A stretch of DNA of 54,204 nt from an uncultured Lachnospiraceae bacterium (lineage in GTDB: Bacteria > Bacillota > Clostridia > Lachnospirales > Lachnospiraceae), in the NCBI GenBank assembly GCA_910583615.1, contig CAJTXP010000027.1, forward strand, positions 1 through 54,204, given 5' to 3'. Under the pieces are notes generated by a model. The model saw nothing but the letters and a program-made list of their open reading frames with translations. It was not told where the DNA came from and made no database searches. Made by a program: the position numbers and the translations under genes. This document shows, in pieces, positions 25,858 to 35,343 of this stretch. Numbering within the stretch: position 1 is the first letter of the stretch; every line of letters starts with the position of its first letter.

Positions 25858-26110
25858 AAGTTCCGCTTCAGCCCTTCCTGTGCCCGGGAGGGAGATTAAT
25901 TTCCGGCCACGTCCCGTGTCCTGAAATCAATCTGGGTACTGTCCGGGCTTTCGCTGTTTTTATGGTTCCGCATCTCCCCTCCCAGTGCCCGGCGTCTGGA
26001 AGAATTTTCTGTCATTTTCATGCCAGAAAATCCTTCTGGGCTCTGTCCGGTCCGATGCTGTTTTTGAAGTTCCGCTTCAGCCCTTCCTGTGTCCGGGCTT
26101 TTGCTGTTTT
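25858..26110. repeat. Degenerate direct repeats in the scrB upstream gap
   Basis: A 31-bp unit beginning AAGTTCCGCTTCAGCCCTTC occurs at 25858-25888 and 26067-26097 with one mismatch; a smaller unit GTCCGGGCTTTCGCTGTTTT recurs at 25941-25960 and 26091-26110, and partly near 26044. An imperfect stem (GGAAGAATTTTCTG / CAGAAAATCCTTC) lies between. This 340-bp gap holds no gene and should contain the scrB promoter. Confidence 0.55.
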
Positions 26111-26188
26111 GTAAATACGTATTCACGAGAGGCCTTACAGAAGGATACGCGTCAAAACGGTATCCTTTTTATGTTCTGTCTGCTGTTT

Positions 26189-28290
26189 TCATTTCTTTTG
26201 CCGGACCGAGCTGTCCCTTTTCACCAGCTTCGCCTGAAGTGGATAATCCTCTGTCCGGCCGTCTTCCGGATGGGCGATCTTATACAGGAGCCTTCCCATG
26301 GCGATGGAAGCCATCTCCTCATTGGGCTGAGCCACACTGGACAGGCACGGGTACAGAAATTCACACATGTAGGTGTTGTCAAACCCCACCAGACCTGCCT
26401 CTTCGGGCACCCTCACGCCCATTCTCTGCAGGATCCCAAGCATCTGCACGGCTCTTCGGTCATTATAGGTGAAGATCCCCGTTCGCTTCCTCTCCCTGCT
26501 GTAATACTGCTCCAGAGCCGCCCGTATCTCCCGCTCTTTTTTGCTGGAAATGACCGTCAGCCGGCACCGGAATTCTCTGGATGTATCCAGAATATCGCCG
26601 GTGTAACAGATACAGGCTTCCGCCAGTTTTCCCTGATTCAGCGTCTCATCCAGCGCCACTTCCATCCCCTGGATCCAGTTCAGGGAATCAAAGATCCGAA
26701 ACACGTCAATTCCGGACCGGGCGGACTCCCGGACAAACTCCCGGATCACATTGTCCGGATAATTCTTGTAACCGACCCCGTTAGCGCCCCGGATCAGCAT
26801 CTGGAACAGAATATTCGGCACCTTTTCACGCAGCGTATCCAGCCGCTCCCAGGGAGACTCCTTCAGAAAACGGTAGGATGTATCAGAAGTCGCCCCGCCC
26901 CACATTTCCAGAGAAAAAAGATCTTTCCCATAGACTGCCACCGCCGGCGCGATCTTCTCCATATCCACAGTCCGCACTCTGGTCGCCATAAGGGACTGCT
27001 GTGCGTCGCGCATGGTCGTATCTGTTACCAGAAGCTTCTTCTGCTCCACGATCCAGCGGCAGAATCCATCCGTCCCCATATCCTGAAGCATCTGCCTGGT
27101 ACCGCGAAGCCCACGGGCCTCCTCCAAAGCCAGCCCCGGGAATATCGGAACATTGAACTGCGGTTTGATCCCCTTTGTCTCATTCACAAATTTATTCCCC
27201 AGAAATTCCATAACCTTAAGTTCTGTGTCCTCTATCTTCTCGATATCCAGAAGCTCCGGATTTTCCCCGATAAATCCGGTATCACAGATTCCTCCTGCAA
27301 AATCCGGATGATTCAGAACGTTCAGCATAAAAGCGATATTGGTCTTTACTCCTTTGATCACGGTCTCCCGAAGCGCCCGGATTGCTTTCTGTCTGGCTTC
27401 CTCAAACATTCGCCCATAAGCCGTCACCTTCAAAAGCAGACTGTCATAGAACGGCGTAATCTCCGCCCCCGGAAAACCGTTCCCTCCGTCCAGCCGGATG
27501 CCCAGGCCGCCGGGAATCTGATAGGTCTCAATGACGCCGGTATCCGGCATGAAGTCATTCGCCGGATCTTCCGTAGTGATACGGCACTGAATCGCATAAC
27601 CTCTGACGCTCACCGCATCCTGGGAAGGCAGCGCGATCCGGTCTGAATCCAGCCGGCAGCCCTGCGCTACCAGAATCTGCGCCTGTACAATGTCAATGCC
27701 GGTGACGATCTCCGACACGGTGTGTTCCACCTGGATCCTGGGATTCATCTCGATAAAATAGTGACCGCCCTTCTTATCCACCAGAAATTCCACGGTTCCG
27801 GCGCTTCTGTAATTCACCGCCCGGGCGATCTTCAGAGCGTCTTCGCAGATGGCCTGACGCTGCGTTTCCGTCAGACAAAGCGCCGGCGTAAACTCGATCA
27901 CTTTCTGATGCCGTCTCTGAATGGAGCAGTCGCGCTCATAGAGATGAACGATATTGCCTTCCTTGTCCCCCAGAATCTGTACCTCGATGTGCTTTGGATT
28001 TTCCAGATATTTCTCAATGAAAATATCGTCAATGCCAAACGCCTTCGCCGCCTCGCTTCTGGCGCTGCGAAACTGCGGCAGAAGTTCCTCTTCGTTCCGG
28101 ACGATCCGCATCCCGCGTCCGCCGCCCCGGCTGCCGCTTTCAACATGACCGGATAACCGCAGGTTCTGGCGATCTCCACCGCTTCCTCCTCCGTCCGGAT
28201 ACCCAGCTCTCTGCAGGCCCGAAAGATGCGGATGGCGATCTCCCCCCGGTTCGCCGCCATGACGCGCTTGAATCGTCTGGTTTCGTTCAT
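26189..28290 (-). pseudogene. Chimeric pseudogene: pyruvate carboxylase fused to LacI-family repressor C-terminus
   Basis: Starts at ATG 28290 (GGGAGG upstream) with the biotin carboxylase N-terminus (RFKRVMAANRGEIAIRIFRA). After RELGIRT about 100 residues are missing and the text resumes at EEEAVEIARTCGYPVMLKAA. One G is lacking in a G-run near 28128, shifting the frame; the second frame then runs from GMRIVRNEEELL through the rest of biotin carboxylase (EMNPRIQVEHTVSE) into the carboxyltransferase domain (LLVTDTTMRDAQQSLMATR) up to GDILDTSRE near 26560. There it joins in frame to a LacI/GalR effector-domain end (GIFTYNDRRAVQML, VGFDNTYMCEFLYP, SVAQPNEEM). Neither half can be functional as it stands. 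Confidence 0.85.
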
Positions 28291-28328
28291 GTTTTGTACC
28301 TCCCTTTTTATTTTCATTATAGAGTTTT

Positions 28329-31301
28329 TTACGGCGTCAGGCAACTGTATTCTGCTTTTCTGATGTTTTTTATATGAAACTGATGATCGCTCCAGATCAC
28401 GTCTGCTGTAATGGCACCGTCATTATATCCGTCCGTTCCAGGCGCATCTTCATCCTGGAACTCCAGTTCCGCACGGATCAGGATCTTTTCTTTCGTTTCA
28501 TCAAAGCAGAAATCAGTCTGCAGGCCGCGCTCCGTCCATTCCCCTGTAATATGCACCCCCAGCTGTTCTTCAAAATCTTCATCCAGAAACTGATATACCC
28601 ACGTCCCATTGTTTTCAAAATCCGCTGTAAGCAGGGTATCCATACTGCTGCCCGTCCCGTTCCTGATATTGAAACAGATGGCAAGTTCCGTGATGCCGTC
28701 GCGATCCAGATCCGCCTCCATCAGTTCCGGACGCACCCGACGGCCGGACATGTACGGATAGTGGATCTCTGTATACCGTCCGTTTCTCTCCAGCAGCATG
28801 GACTGATAATCGCCCTTTCCGTACAGCGTCCAGTATCTGGTCTCCCCCAGGAGATACGTCTTCCTTCTCTCCGATGCCTCCGGGGCCATGGGCAGCTTTT
28901 GAAAATCCTCCCTTACATCAACTGCATGCTCCACATCCCACCCAGCCGCCTCCATGCCCACCGGCTGGCCCACGATCGAATCTGTATGCCAGGAATCGTC
29001 CTCCCAGCCCGGTGTCAGCCGATCGGGAAACCAGACTCCGATCCCTCCCTGACCGCTGACCGTCAGATGCACTTCCTCCAAAGGGATATCTGTCTGTCCG
29101 CCTGAATCCGGGCTCTGTCCGGGCATATGACTGACCGTCACATAAACCATCTCCCGGAAAAGATTCAGTTCGGAATATGCCACGCCGTCCCCGTTCTGGA
29201 ATTCCCAGTCCAGACAGACTTCGTCCACAACGAAACGATCTTCATCCCCGGCCGCCGGAAGCATGGTTTCCATATTAAGAAGCATCTGCTCCTTCTTCTC
29301 ATCCGGCAGGATGCGCACCAGACTGTTCACCGGACCAAACTCCGGATGCTCCGTTTTTTTCTCCGCCAGCAGCGTATGCGTCTCCTCGTCCGTACAAAGG
29401 AGCGTCAGTCCTTCCCCGACCTGTTCTTCTCCTGCAAATTCAAAATCCGTCCGGAACAGCTCCGGCGTAAGGTCTTCCCGGCTCCGATACCTCTGAAAAT
29501 AGAGGTATCCGTCCATCATGGCAAAATACGGAAGCCCTGTCAGTTCTTTACTCGCCAGTTTTCCTGAACCGACTTCATAAGAATAACAGAGGATCTTCGA
29601 ACCGCCTTCCTCTTCTTTGGAAGTTTCCGCGGCAAAGACCAGACGGCTGCTGCCCTCGTCTGCATAAAATGCCAGAATTTCTTTCGCAGGGATCCCCTCT
29701 TTCATCAGATCCGGCATTTCCGCCAGATCCATTTCTCTTACCCGGTCCACATGCAGGCCGTCCGGCTCCTGCCTGGACGTATACACATACCCTGCATATT
29801 TTCCCAGGTATGACACTCCTTCTTTTGAAAACCGCCCGCTCTGTTCCGCCTGGGTATCGTACCATCCCAGACATTCCCCGCCGCTTTTTGATGGAAACAT
29901 ACAGTACAGAACCTGTCCAGATTCAGTACTGTCCACGATCCGGCCCTCAAAGATCCGGCGGTATCCGCTGCCGTCCGTCTCGTACCTGCAGACACGCCAC
30001 TGTCCATCGTCGTCCAGAACGGAAGTATAAATGGCTTCTCCGTCCGAATACAGCGGCTTACCGTCCATATAATAATACTCTTCTGCCACACAGATGACCT
30101 CGCCGCCGTTATTTTCCACCAGTCCTTCTTCCGCATCCTTTTCCGGTTCTTCCCCTTCCTGCAGCGGCTCCGCCTCCAAAACCGGCTCCTCCGGAAGCAT
30201 GCGGTCTTTCGCCGGCCGGGAGAAAAGTCCCGCTGCCACGCCAATTACGCACACAACCGCAGCTGCACAGATCCATATATTTTTTTTCCGGAAACGGAGA
30301 ACATTCAAAATCCGGGACTTCACGGAAGGTTCACCGAATCCCAGGGGACTCAGGATAAAGCGATTCTGCCTGGCGGCATATTTCAGAAGGCTTTCTGCGT
30401 ATGCTTTCCGGATTCCCTTCCCGCACGTTTCAAGAACCGCCTCATCACAGGAGGTCTCCATATCTTTGCAGCACAGAGCATATGCCGTCCACACAAGCGG
30501 ATTGAACCAGTGCATGATCGTCACCATCAGAAGCAAAGGCTTCACCAGATGATCCCCGCGCTTTTTGTGTACCTTTTCATGCGCCAGAATGTAAGTCTTT
30601 TCTTCTTTGTTCAGACCGGACGGCAGATAGATAACCGGCCGAAAAAGTCCCCACAAAAACGGCGACGGAACGTCTTCCGCTTCCACGATCCCATTCCCGT
30701 CTTTCCGGTCCGGACGGCCGTAGCGGGAACATCTGCGGGACATTTGGTACAGCGCAGACAGACTGTACAGGGTAAGAAAAAAGATTCCCAGAAGCCATAC
30801 TTTTTCCGCCGCGGCCAGACAGGCTCTCCAGTCCATAACGGCGCCCTTTGATCTCTGTCCGCCGGTCTCCTTCCATCCGGATTCCCGGCCGTCTTTCTCA
30901 TCAAAGACATGCGCCTGTTCTGCAGCCTCCGTCTCTTCTGCCGCATTTTGCAGCTGTCCGGACGAAAGCTCCGGCGGCGGCAGCCGGTGCAGCGCCGCTG
31001 ACCGTCCCTGCCCGTCATCCGGCGTCTGCAAAACCGTCTCCTGTCCGTCCGGACCCTCCAGGGGTTCTTCCTGCCTCATCGTCTCCGTCAGAGAAAATTC
31101 CGCCACCGGTCCTGGAATCAGGCTGTAATGCCATGGTACAGATACCGGAAGACACAGTCCCACAAACATCAGCACCCAAAGATAATACGCGTAAACGCTC
31201 CCGCATCTTTTAAGCAGAAGACGGACTGCCAGTACGACCCCGATGCTGTAGCTGCCCACCAGACTCATTTGAAGTATCCCCGCAAATATCGTTCCCTGCA
31301 T
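28329..31301 (-). CDS. BlaR1/MecR1-type M56 sensor metallopeptidase with large extracellular domain
   Basis: 990 residues. Membrane helices near the N-terminus (about 8-55), at 155-185 and again near 335-350 embed a zinc protease: LAHEKVHKKRGDHLVK is the HExxH site. The remaining 600 residues lie outside the cell and contain repeated WxV/DG-type beta segments (propeller-like, e.g. EYYYMDGKPLYSDGEAIYTS) instead of a penicillin-binding sensor. On a signal the protease would inactivate the BlaI-like repressor encoded directly upstream (3-bp gap). No beta-lactamase is adjacent, so the signal is probably another envelope stress or ligand. Confidence 0.88.
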   Translation of the reverse strand: MQGTIFAGILQMSLVGSYSIGVVLAVRLLLKRCGSVYAYYLWVLMFVGLCLPVSVPWHYSLIPGPVAEFSLTETMRQEEPLEGPDGQETVLQTPDDGQGRSAALHRLPPPELSSGQLQNAAEETEAAEQAHVFDEKDGRESGWKETGGQRSKGAVMDWRACLAAAEKVWLLGIFFLTLYSLSALYQMSRRCSRYGRPDRKDGNGIVEAEDVPSPFLWGLFRPVIYLPSGLNKEEKTYILAHEKVHKKRGDHLVKPLLLMVTIMHWFNPLVWTAYALCCKDMETSCDEAVLETCGKGIRKAYAESLLKYAARQNRFILSPLGFGEPSVKSRILNVLRFRKKNIWICAAAVVCVIGVAAGLFSRPAKDRMLPEEPVLEAEPLQEGEEPEKDAEEGLVENNGGEVICVAEEYYYMDGKPLYSDGEAIYTSVLDDDGQWRVCRYETDGSGYRRIFEGRIVDSTESGQVLYCMFPSKSGGECLGWYDTQAEQSGRFSKEGVSYLGKYAGYVYTSRQEPDGLHVDRVREMDLAEMPDLMKEGIPAKEILAFYADEGSSRLVFAAETSKEEEGGSKILCYSYEVGSGKLASKELTGLPYFAMMDGYLYFQRYRSREDLTPELFRTDFEFAGEEQVGEGLTLLCTDEETHTLLAEKKTEHPEFGPVNSLVRILPDEKKEQMLLNMETMLPAAGDEDRFVVDEVCLDWEFQNGDGVAYSELNLFREMVYVTVSHMPGQSPDSGGQTDIPLEEVHLTVSGQGGIGVWFPDRLTPGWEDDSWHTDSIVGQPVGMEAAGWDVEHAVDVREDFQKLPMAPEASERRKTYLLGETRYWTLYGKGDYQSMLLERNGRYTEIHYPYMSGRRVRPELMEADLDRDGITELAICFNIRNGTGSSMDTLLTADFENNGTWVYQFLDEDFEEQLGVHITGEWTERGLQTDFCFDETKEKILIRAELEFQDEDAPGTDGYNDGAITADVIWSDHQFHIKNIRKAEYSCLTP

Positions 31302-31304
31302 AGA

Positions 31305-31667
31305 TCAGTCCTCCCCGTACTCTTCAATCATCCTGGCAAGCTCTTCGATTTCCTGTCTGCTCAGCTTTCTCTTTTTTAAAAATGCCGCCACAAATCCCGG
31401 AAGCGACCCGCCGTAGTTCTCTTCCAGATACCGCTCTCCTTTCCTGCGGGCGTATTCCTCCCGGCTCATCAGAGAAGTTACCACTGCCTGTTCATTCCGA
31501 AAGATCCCGTTTTCACAGATCTTGCGCAGCACCGTATAGGTGGTGGATTTTTTCCAGTTCAGCCTCTCTGCCGCCAGCTTCACAAGCTGTCCGCTGCCCA
31601 CCGGCTCCTGTTCCCATATGATCTGCGCCAGCTGGTTCTCCGCTTCTGTCATTACATAAACAATCAT
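31305..31667 (-). CDS. BlaI/MecI/CopY-family repressor
   Basis: 120 residues from ATG 31667 (AGGAGATGAGGAT upstream). Winged-helix core: EAENQLAQIIWEQEPVGSGQLVKLAAERLNWKKSTTYTVLRKIC in sequence, with K-S-T-x-Y-T-x-L-x-K as the recognition helix, and a C-terminal dimer helix (LSRQEIEELARMIEEYG) with AAFLKKRKLS where cleavage occurs in relatives. It forms an operon with the BlaR1-like protease and should bind the two dyads at 31727-31772, giving autorepression. Confidence 0.9.
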   Translation of the reverse strand: MIVYVMTEAENQLAQIIWEQEPVGSGQLVKLAAERLNWKKSTTYTVLRKICENGIFRNEQAVVTSLMSREEYARRKGERYLEENYGGSLPGFVAAFLKKRKLSRQEIEELARMIEEYGED

Positions 31668-31726
31668 ATCCTCATCTCCTGTCCTGATTCTGTATTTTCT
31701 CCGTATACCCGGCATTTGAAATTTGA

Positions 31727-31783
31727 GTCTATATTTTATAGACCACCTGTGTTTAGTTTAAAATATTTAAACCATTTTGTCAA
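31727..31783 (-). promoter_or_regulatory. Promoter and twin operators of the BlaI/BlaR-type operon
   Basis: On the minus strand TTGACA (31783-31778), 17-bp spacer, TAAACT (31760-31755). Two 17-bp perfect palindromes flank it: GTTTAAAATATTTAAAC (31756-31772), covering spacer and -10, and GTCTATATTTTATAGAC (31727-31743), at the transcript start. The placement fits repression by the adjacent BlaI-like protein. Confidence 0.75.
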
Positions 31784-31902
31784 CTGAATTTTGCTTTATC
31801 CTGAATCTGTGAGAATAACACTTCAGACTTTCGGGAACATTGATAACAGGCATATGATTTGCCCGATCAAATTTAAAACTCAGGTTATAAGGAGGTGCTG
31901 CT

Positions 31903-32109
31903 GTGAATAAAACACTGGATATTCTGGCTCTCACCATCGGTATCATCGGTGCTTTAAACTGGGGGCTGATCGGATTTTTCAATTTCAATCTGGTTCAGTT
32001 TCTGTTCGGAGACGGAGGCCTGGCACGAATCATCTATGCTCTGGTAGGCGTCTGTGCCGTATATCTCTTAACCTTTTATGCAAAAACAGGCAAGGTTTCC
32101 TATAACTAA
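31903..32109 (+). CDS. DUF378 small membrane protein
   Basis: 68 residues starting at GTG 31903 with AAGGAGG just before. DUF378 signature: LDILALTIGIIGALNWGLIGFFNFNLV followed by a second membrane helix ARIIYALVGVCAVYLLTFY (shown as two spans). Two transmembrane helices, no catalytic motif; function of the family is unknown. Single-gene unit closed by a strong terminator at 32123. Confidence 0.88.
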   Translation: MNKTLDILALTIGIIGALNWGLIGFFNFNLVQFLFGDGGLARIIYALVGVCAVYLLTFYAKTGKVSYN

Positions 32110-32122
32110 AAAAGAAGAAACC

Positions 32123-32172
32123 AAAGAGATAAGAAGCCGCAGAATGGTTCGCTGCGGCTCCTTATCTCTTTT
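32123..32172. terminator. Strong intrinsic terminator
   Basis: AAAGAGATAAGAAGCCGCAG (32123-32142) pairs with CTGCGGCTCCTTATCTCTTT (32152-32171) with one mismatch and a short loop, followed by TTT. It ends the DUF378 gene and, in the other direction, the histidine kinase gene that stops at 32179. Confidence 0.85.
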
Positions 32173-32178
32173 CTGCCT

Positions 32179-33783
32179 TCATAATGTTTCTCTTGAAAAT
32201 ACCGTATCCACCCGGAACAGATCTCCGTCCAGCGTCACCTGGAAGTTTCCGCCGCAGGCCTCGGTAAAACTCCGGGCAATAGCCAGCCCCAGGCCGTTTC
32301 CCTCGGTGCTCCGGTTCCTGTCGCCTCTTACAAAACGTTCCATAATTTCCTCTGCGCCAAAATCCATCTCACAGCCGGAAATATTTTTGATCGAAGTCCG
32401 GATCTTTCCGTCCTGCTCCGACACCTCCACATAGACCCGGCTTCCCGCCATGGAATATTTCAGCGTATTTTCAATCAGGTTCTGATAGACCCGGTACATC
32501 TTCTTACTGTCGCCCAGAAACGGAAGCTCCCGGTTCTCAATCCTCATGCGGAAGTGAAGTCCCGACTCCTCCATGCGATCCTGCATATCAGCGGCTGTCT
32601 GACGGAGCAGCCTCCCCATGTCCAGCTGTTCCATCTGAAGTTCCTGGCCGCTGGCTGCCTTTGCCATATCAAACACATCCTGTATCATCCCCCGGAGCCG
32701 CTCCGCTTTGGAAGACAAAAGCTTTACATAATCCTGCGCTTCCTCCGGAATGTTCTCCACCTGCTTCAACAGGTCAATGCATCCGATCATGGACGTCAGA
32801 GGCGTCTTCAGATCATGGGAAACATTGGTAATCAGTTCCACCTTCATCCGCTCGCTCTGAAGCTGTTTTTCCATACTTTCATTTTTTATTTTCCGGATAT
32901 AGAGAAGAACCTCTTCCACTCTCCCAAAAAGAGAATACGGCTTTAACAAGGACTCCTCCGGTATCGGTCTGTCTTCCGCGATATCTTCGATCTTATCCAG
33001 CAGAACTCCCACTTCACTGGAAATCTTCAGAAGAAACCGAAGATCCAGAAAAAAACAGGCCGTCCCCATGAAAAACAGAATGAGGCCAACCGCATCTATA
33101 TCCAGCCAGACTGCCCACATCCATAGAACAGCCAGCAGAAATACAAGATTCTGCACGCAGAGAAACGCAACCAGCCTTCTCCGGAAAAGCTTTGCAGCCT
33201 CTCCCTGTTCCAGACAGGCCTGAAGACGTGCTTCCCGGCTTCTCCGGCAGATCCGGACCCGGTCCTTTATAAAATTCCCGATCATGCAGAAAAACAGTCT
33301 TTTTCGGAGTTTTTCCCTGAATAAATGACGCATGACAGACATATACAGAATAACCATGATGCAGACAATGGTCCCTGCTGTAAACAGCAGCCAGAAAAAC
33401 CACCACAGAAAAAGTACCGGTTGCCAGTAATACAAAAACATCCGTTCCACGTTGCAGCTGTAATCATACCATCCAACATCCATATTGCAGATCAGAATTC
33501 CCAGAAGCATCAGCAATACCAGATCCGGAAACGTTTTGTCCAGAAGTCCAACCGGAAAAAGATGATCCTTTCCATTTTTCATGTTCCATCCCAGATGCAC
33601 CCATGAGACAGCCGAAAATACAAAAAAGCAGAGCGTCAGTACTTCCCACAGCAGACTGGGCCTGCGAAATACCATGGCAGCCATGACTGCCGTAAATCCC
33701 GGACACAGGATCGAACAAAAAAAGCTCCAGGAAGGATTCCTCTCTTCCGTACCATATCTAAATTTTTTCCATTTTGTATCCAA
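32179..33783 (-). CDS. Membrane sensor histidine kinase
   Basis: 534 residues. The N-terminal half has about five membrane helices in two groups (near 20-75 and 95-160, then 215-260). The kinase part has the H-box NVSHDLKTPLTSMIGCIDLLK, N-box LIENTLKYSM, and G-boxes with GNGLGLAIARSFTEACGG. The start is TTG 33783, 26 bp inside the response regulator gene, implying translational coupling; no later ATG has a ribosome-binding site. It would phosphorylate the upstream regulator. The stimulus is unknown, and the short extracytoplasmic loops suggest a membrane-perturbing signal. Confidence 0.9.
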   Translation of the reverse strand: MDTKWKKFRYGTEERNPSWSFFCSILCPGFTAVMAAMVFRRPSLLWEVLTLCFFVFSAVSWVHLGWNMKNGKDHLFPVGLLDKTFPDLVLLMLLGILICNMDVGWYDYSCNVERMFLYYWQPVLFLWWFFWLLFTAGTIVCIMVILYMSVMRHLFREKLRKRLFFCMIGNFIKDRVRICRRSREARLQACLEQGEAAKLFRRRLVAFLCVQNLVFLLAVLWMWAVWLDIDAVGLILFFMGTACFFLDLRFLLKISSEVGVLLDKIEDIAEDRPIPEESLLKPYSLFGRVEEVLLYIRKIKNESMEKQLQSERMKVELITNVSHDLKTPLTSMIGCIDLLKQVENIPEEAQDYVKLLSSKAERLRGMIQDVFDMAKAASGQELQMEQLDMGRLLRQTAADMQDRMEESGLHFRMRIENRELPFLGDSKKMYRVYQNLIENTLKYSMAGSRVYVEVSEQDGKIRTSIKNISGCEMDFGAEEIMERFVRGDRNRSTEGNGLGLAIARSFTEACGGNFQVTLDGDLFRVDTVFSRETL

Positions 33784-34465
33784 TGCCCCACACCACCTTT
33801 AAATATTTTGGATTTTTTGTGTCGATCTCGATCTTCTCCCGGATCCTTCGGATGTGAACCATAACGGTGTTTTCCACCGCATAAGCGTCCTCATTCCAGA
33901 CTCTGGCATAGATTTCTTCTGCGGAGAACACCTGTCCCATATTGCGCATGAGCAATTCCGTAATTCTGTATTCCGTCGCCGTCAGCCTGACCTTCTCTCC
34001 GTCCACATAGAGTTCCTTTCCCGCCAGGTCCAGGGACAGCCCTCCTGTCTTCAGTACATGGTCCGCATGCTCCTGTTTTTTCACGTCTCCCAGCGTCATA
34101 TATCTGCGCAGCTGGGAGCGGACCCTTGCCATCAGCTCTGCGGTCTGAAAAGGCTTGCTCACATAATCGTCCGCTCCGATGGAAAGCCCCAGCACCTTAT
34201 CGCTCTCCTCCGTCTTCGCCGACAGCATGATCACCGGTATATTCTGCCTTCTTCGAATCTCCATCAACGTGGACAGACCATTAAGCTTCGGCATCATCAC
34301 ATCCAGGATGATCAGATGCACCTTTCCCATGGAAAGAAGTTCCAGGGCTTCCATGCCGTCATAAGCGGAAAAAACCTGATACCCTTCCAGTTCCAGAAGT
34401 TTTCCCAGCACTCTCACGATCTCTCTGTCATCATCCACCACCAGGATCACCTGCTTCTCTTCCAT
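33758..34465 (-). CDS. OmpR/PhoB-family response regulator
   Basis: 235 residues from ATG 34465; the first codons before it are outside the receiver fold. Receiver domain: ILVVDDDREIV, phospho-Asp in LIILDVMMP, then VIMLSAKTEE and YVSKPFQTAEL. C-terminal winged helix: LTATEYRITELLMRNMGQVFSAEEIYARVW and NTVMVHIRRIREKI. It is paired with the overlapping histidine kinase gene. Two PhoB-box-like half-sites upstream at 34530-34549 suggest autoregulation. Confidence 0.93.
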   Translation of the reverse strand: MEEKQVILVVDDDREIVRVLGKLLELEGYQVFSAYDGMEALELLSMGKVHLIILDVMMPKLNGLSTLMEIRRRQNIPVIMLSAKTEESDKVLGLSIGADDYVSKPFQTAELMARVRSQLRRYMTLGDVKKQEHADHVLKTGGLSLDLAGKELYVDGEKVRLTATEYRITELLMRNMGQVFSAEEIYARVWNEDAYAVENTVMVHIRRIREKIEIDTKNPKYLKVVWGIGYKMEKI

Positions 34466-34529
34466 ATCTGAACCGCTCCCTCTCTGATATATTGAGCATA
34501 ACAAATAAAACCGACATTTTCAGGAAATA

Positions 34530-34549
34530 AATCTTACGGATTTCTTACA
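34530..34549 (-). promoter_or_regulatory. Direct half-sites upstream of the response regulator
   Basis: On the minus strand TGTAAGAAATC is followed at once by CGTAAGATTTA: two 11-bp spaced copies of a GTAAGA-type half-site about 65 bp before the response regulator start. The spacing is usual for OmpR-family DNA binding, so this is a likely autoregulatory site. Confidence 0.5.
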
Positions 34550-34578
34550 ATGATACTTCCCGACAAAGCGGCCTGCTT

Positions 34579-35313
34579 TCAAACACGCTCCAGGGCTCTG
34601 TCCGGCCAGTCGGGAATATTTCCCTCTGTAATGGCGTGAAACAGACGTTCCTTTGCCCCCGGATGATCCCTCTTTATCTGCTCCAGCAGCTTTTTGGCAT
34701 ATGCTCTTTTTGTCGTCCCATCCACCGGACAGGAGCTTTTCATGACCGGGATCTGATACCTGCTGCAGAATCCTCTTACCTGTGCTTCTTCTACCAGCAT
34801 CAGGGGCCGGAGCACGGTCAGCCGGGTATCCTCAAACCAGGTCACAGGCGGAAACGCATAAAACTGTCCCTGAAAGATCAGGGACAGCAGCATGGTTTCT
34901 ATAAAGTCATCTTTATGATGGGCATAGGCGATTTTATTGCAGCCCATCCGCAGCGCCTCCTTGACAAGCGCCCCCTTTCTCATCTTTGCGCAAAGTGCAC
35001 AGGGATTCTTTTCCTTCCTTTCCTCCATCACGATCTGCCCGATCCGGGTAGGAATCACCGACAGCTCTGTCCCGAGCTCCTCACAAAACCGCCGGACTTC
35101 TGTATCTTCCATATTCCCAAATCCCAGATCCACGCAGACTGCGCAGACGGAAAACCGTTTCGGATAGAATTCGGACAGTTCCTTCAGGGCCGTAAGAAGC
35201 GTCATGCTGTCTTTTCCTCCGGATACGCCGACCGCGATCCGGTCCCCTTCTTCAATCATTCCGTACCGTTCCACTGCCTGTCTTACCAGGCTCAATAATT
35301 TTTGACGCTTCAT
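34579..35313 (-). CDS. ttcA: TtcA-family tRNA 2-thiocytidine synthetase-like PP-loop ATPase
   Basis: 244 residues. P-loop of the ATP-pyrophosphatase type: GVSGGKDSMTLL near residue 29. Cysteine pairs in CALCAKMRKG and a later Cys in VMKSSCPVDG fit TtcA-type [4Fe-4S] proteins that thiolate cytidine-32 of tRNAs. KIAYAHHKDDFIETMLLSL is a conserved family segment. The stop codon lies in a 14-bp string (34577-34590) that also ends the 80-bp inverted-repeat element at 46830-46909. Followed upstream by the nitroreductase fusion gene (30-bp gap). Confidence 0.85.
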   Translation of the reverse strand: MKRQKLLSLVRQAVERYGMIEEGDRIAVGVSGGKDSMTLLTALKELSEFYPKRFSVCAVCVDLGFGNMEDTEVRRFCEELGTELSVIPTRIGQIVMEERKEKNPCALCAKMRKGALVKEALRMGCNKIAYAHHKDDFIETMLLSLIFQGQFYAFPPVTWFEDTRLTVLRPLMLVEEAQVRGFCSRYQIPVMKSSCPVDGTTKRAYAKKLLEQIKRDHPGAKERLFHAITEGNIPDWPDRALERV

Positions 35314-35343
35314 ACCGCACCAAAGGCACCTCCTGTTTTTTTA

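Noticed and set aside
26189..28111. Genuine carboxylase-regulator fusion protein
   Set aside because: The 5' end is frameshifted and lacks an internal part of biotin carboxylase, and both fused domains are incomplete; decay is the simpler reading.
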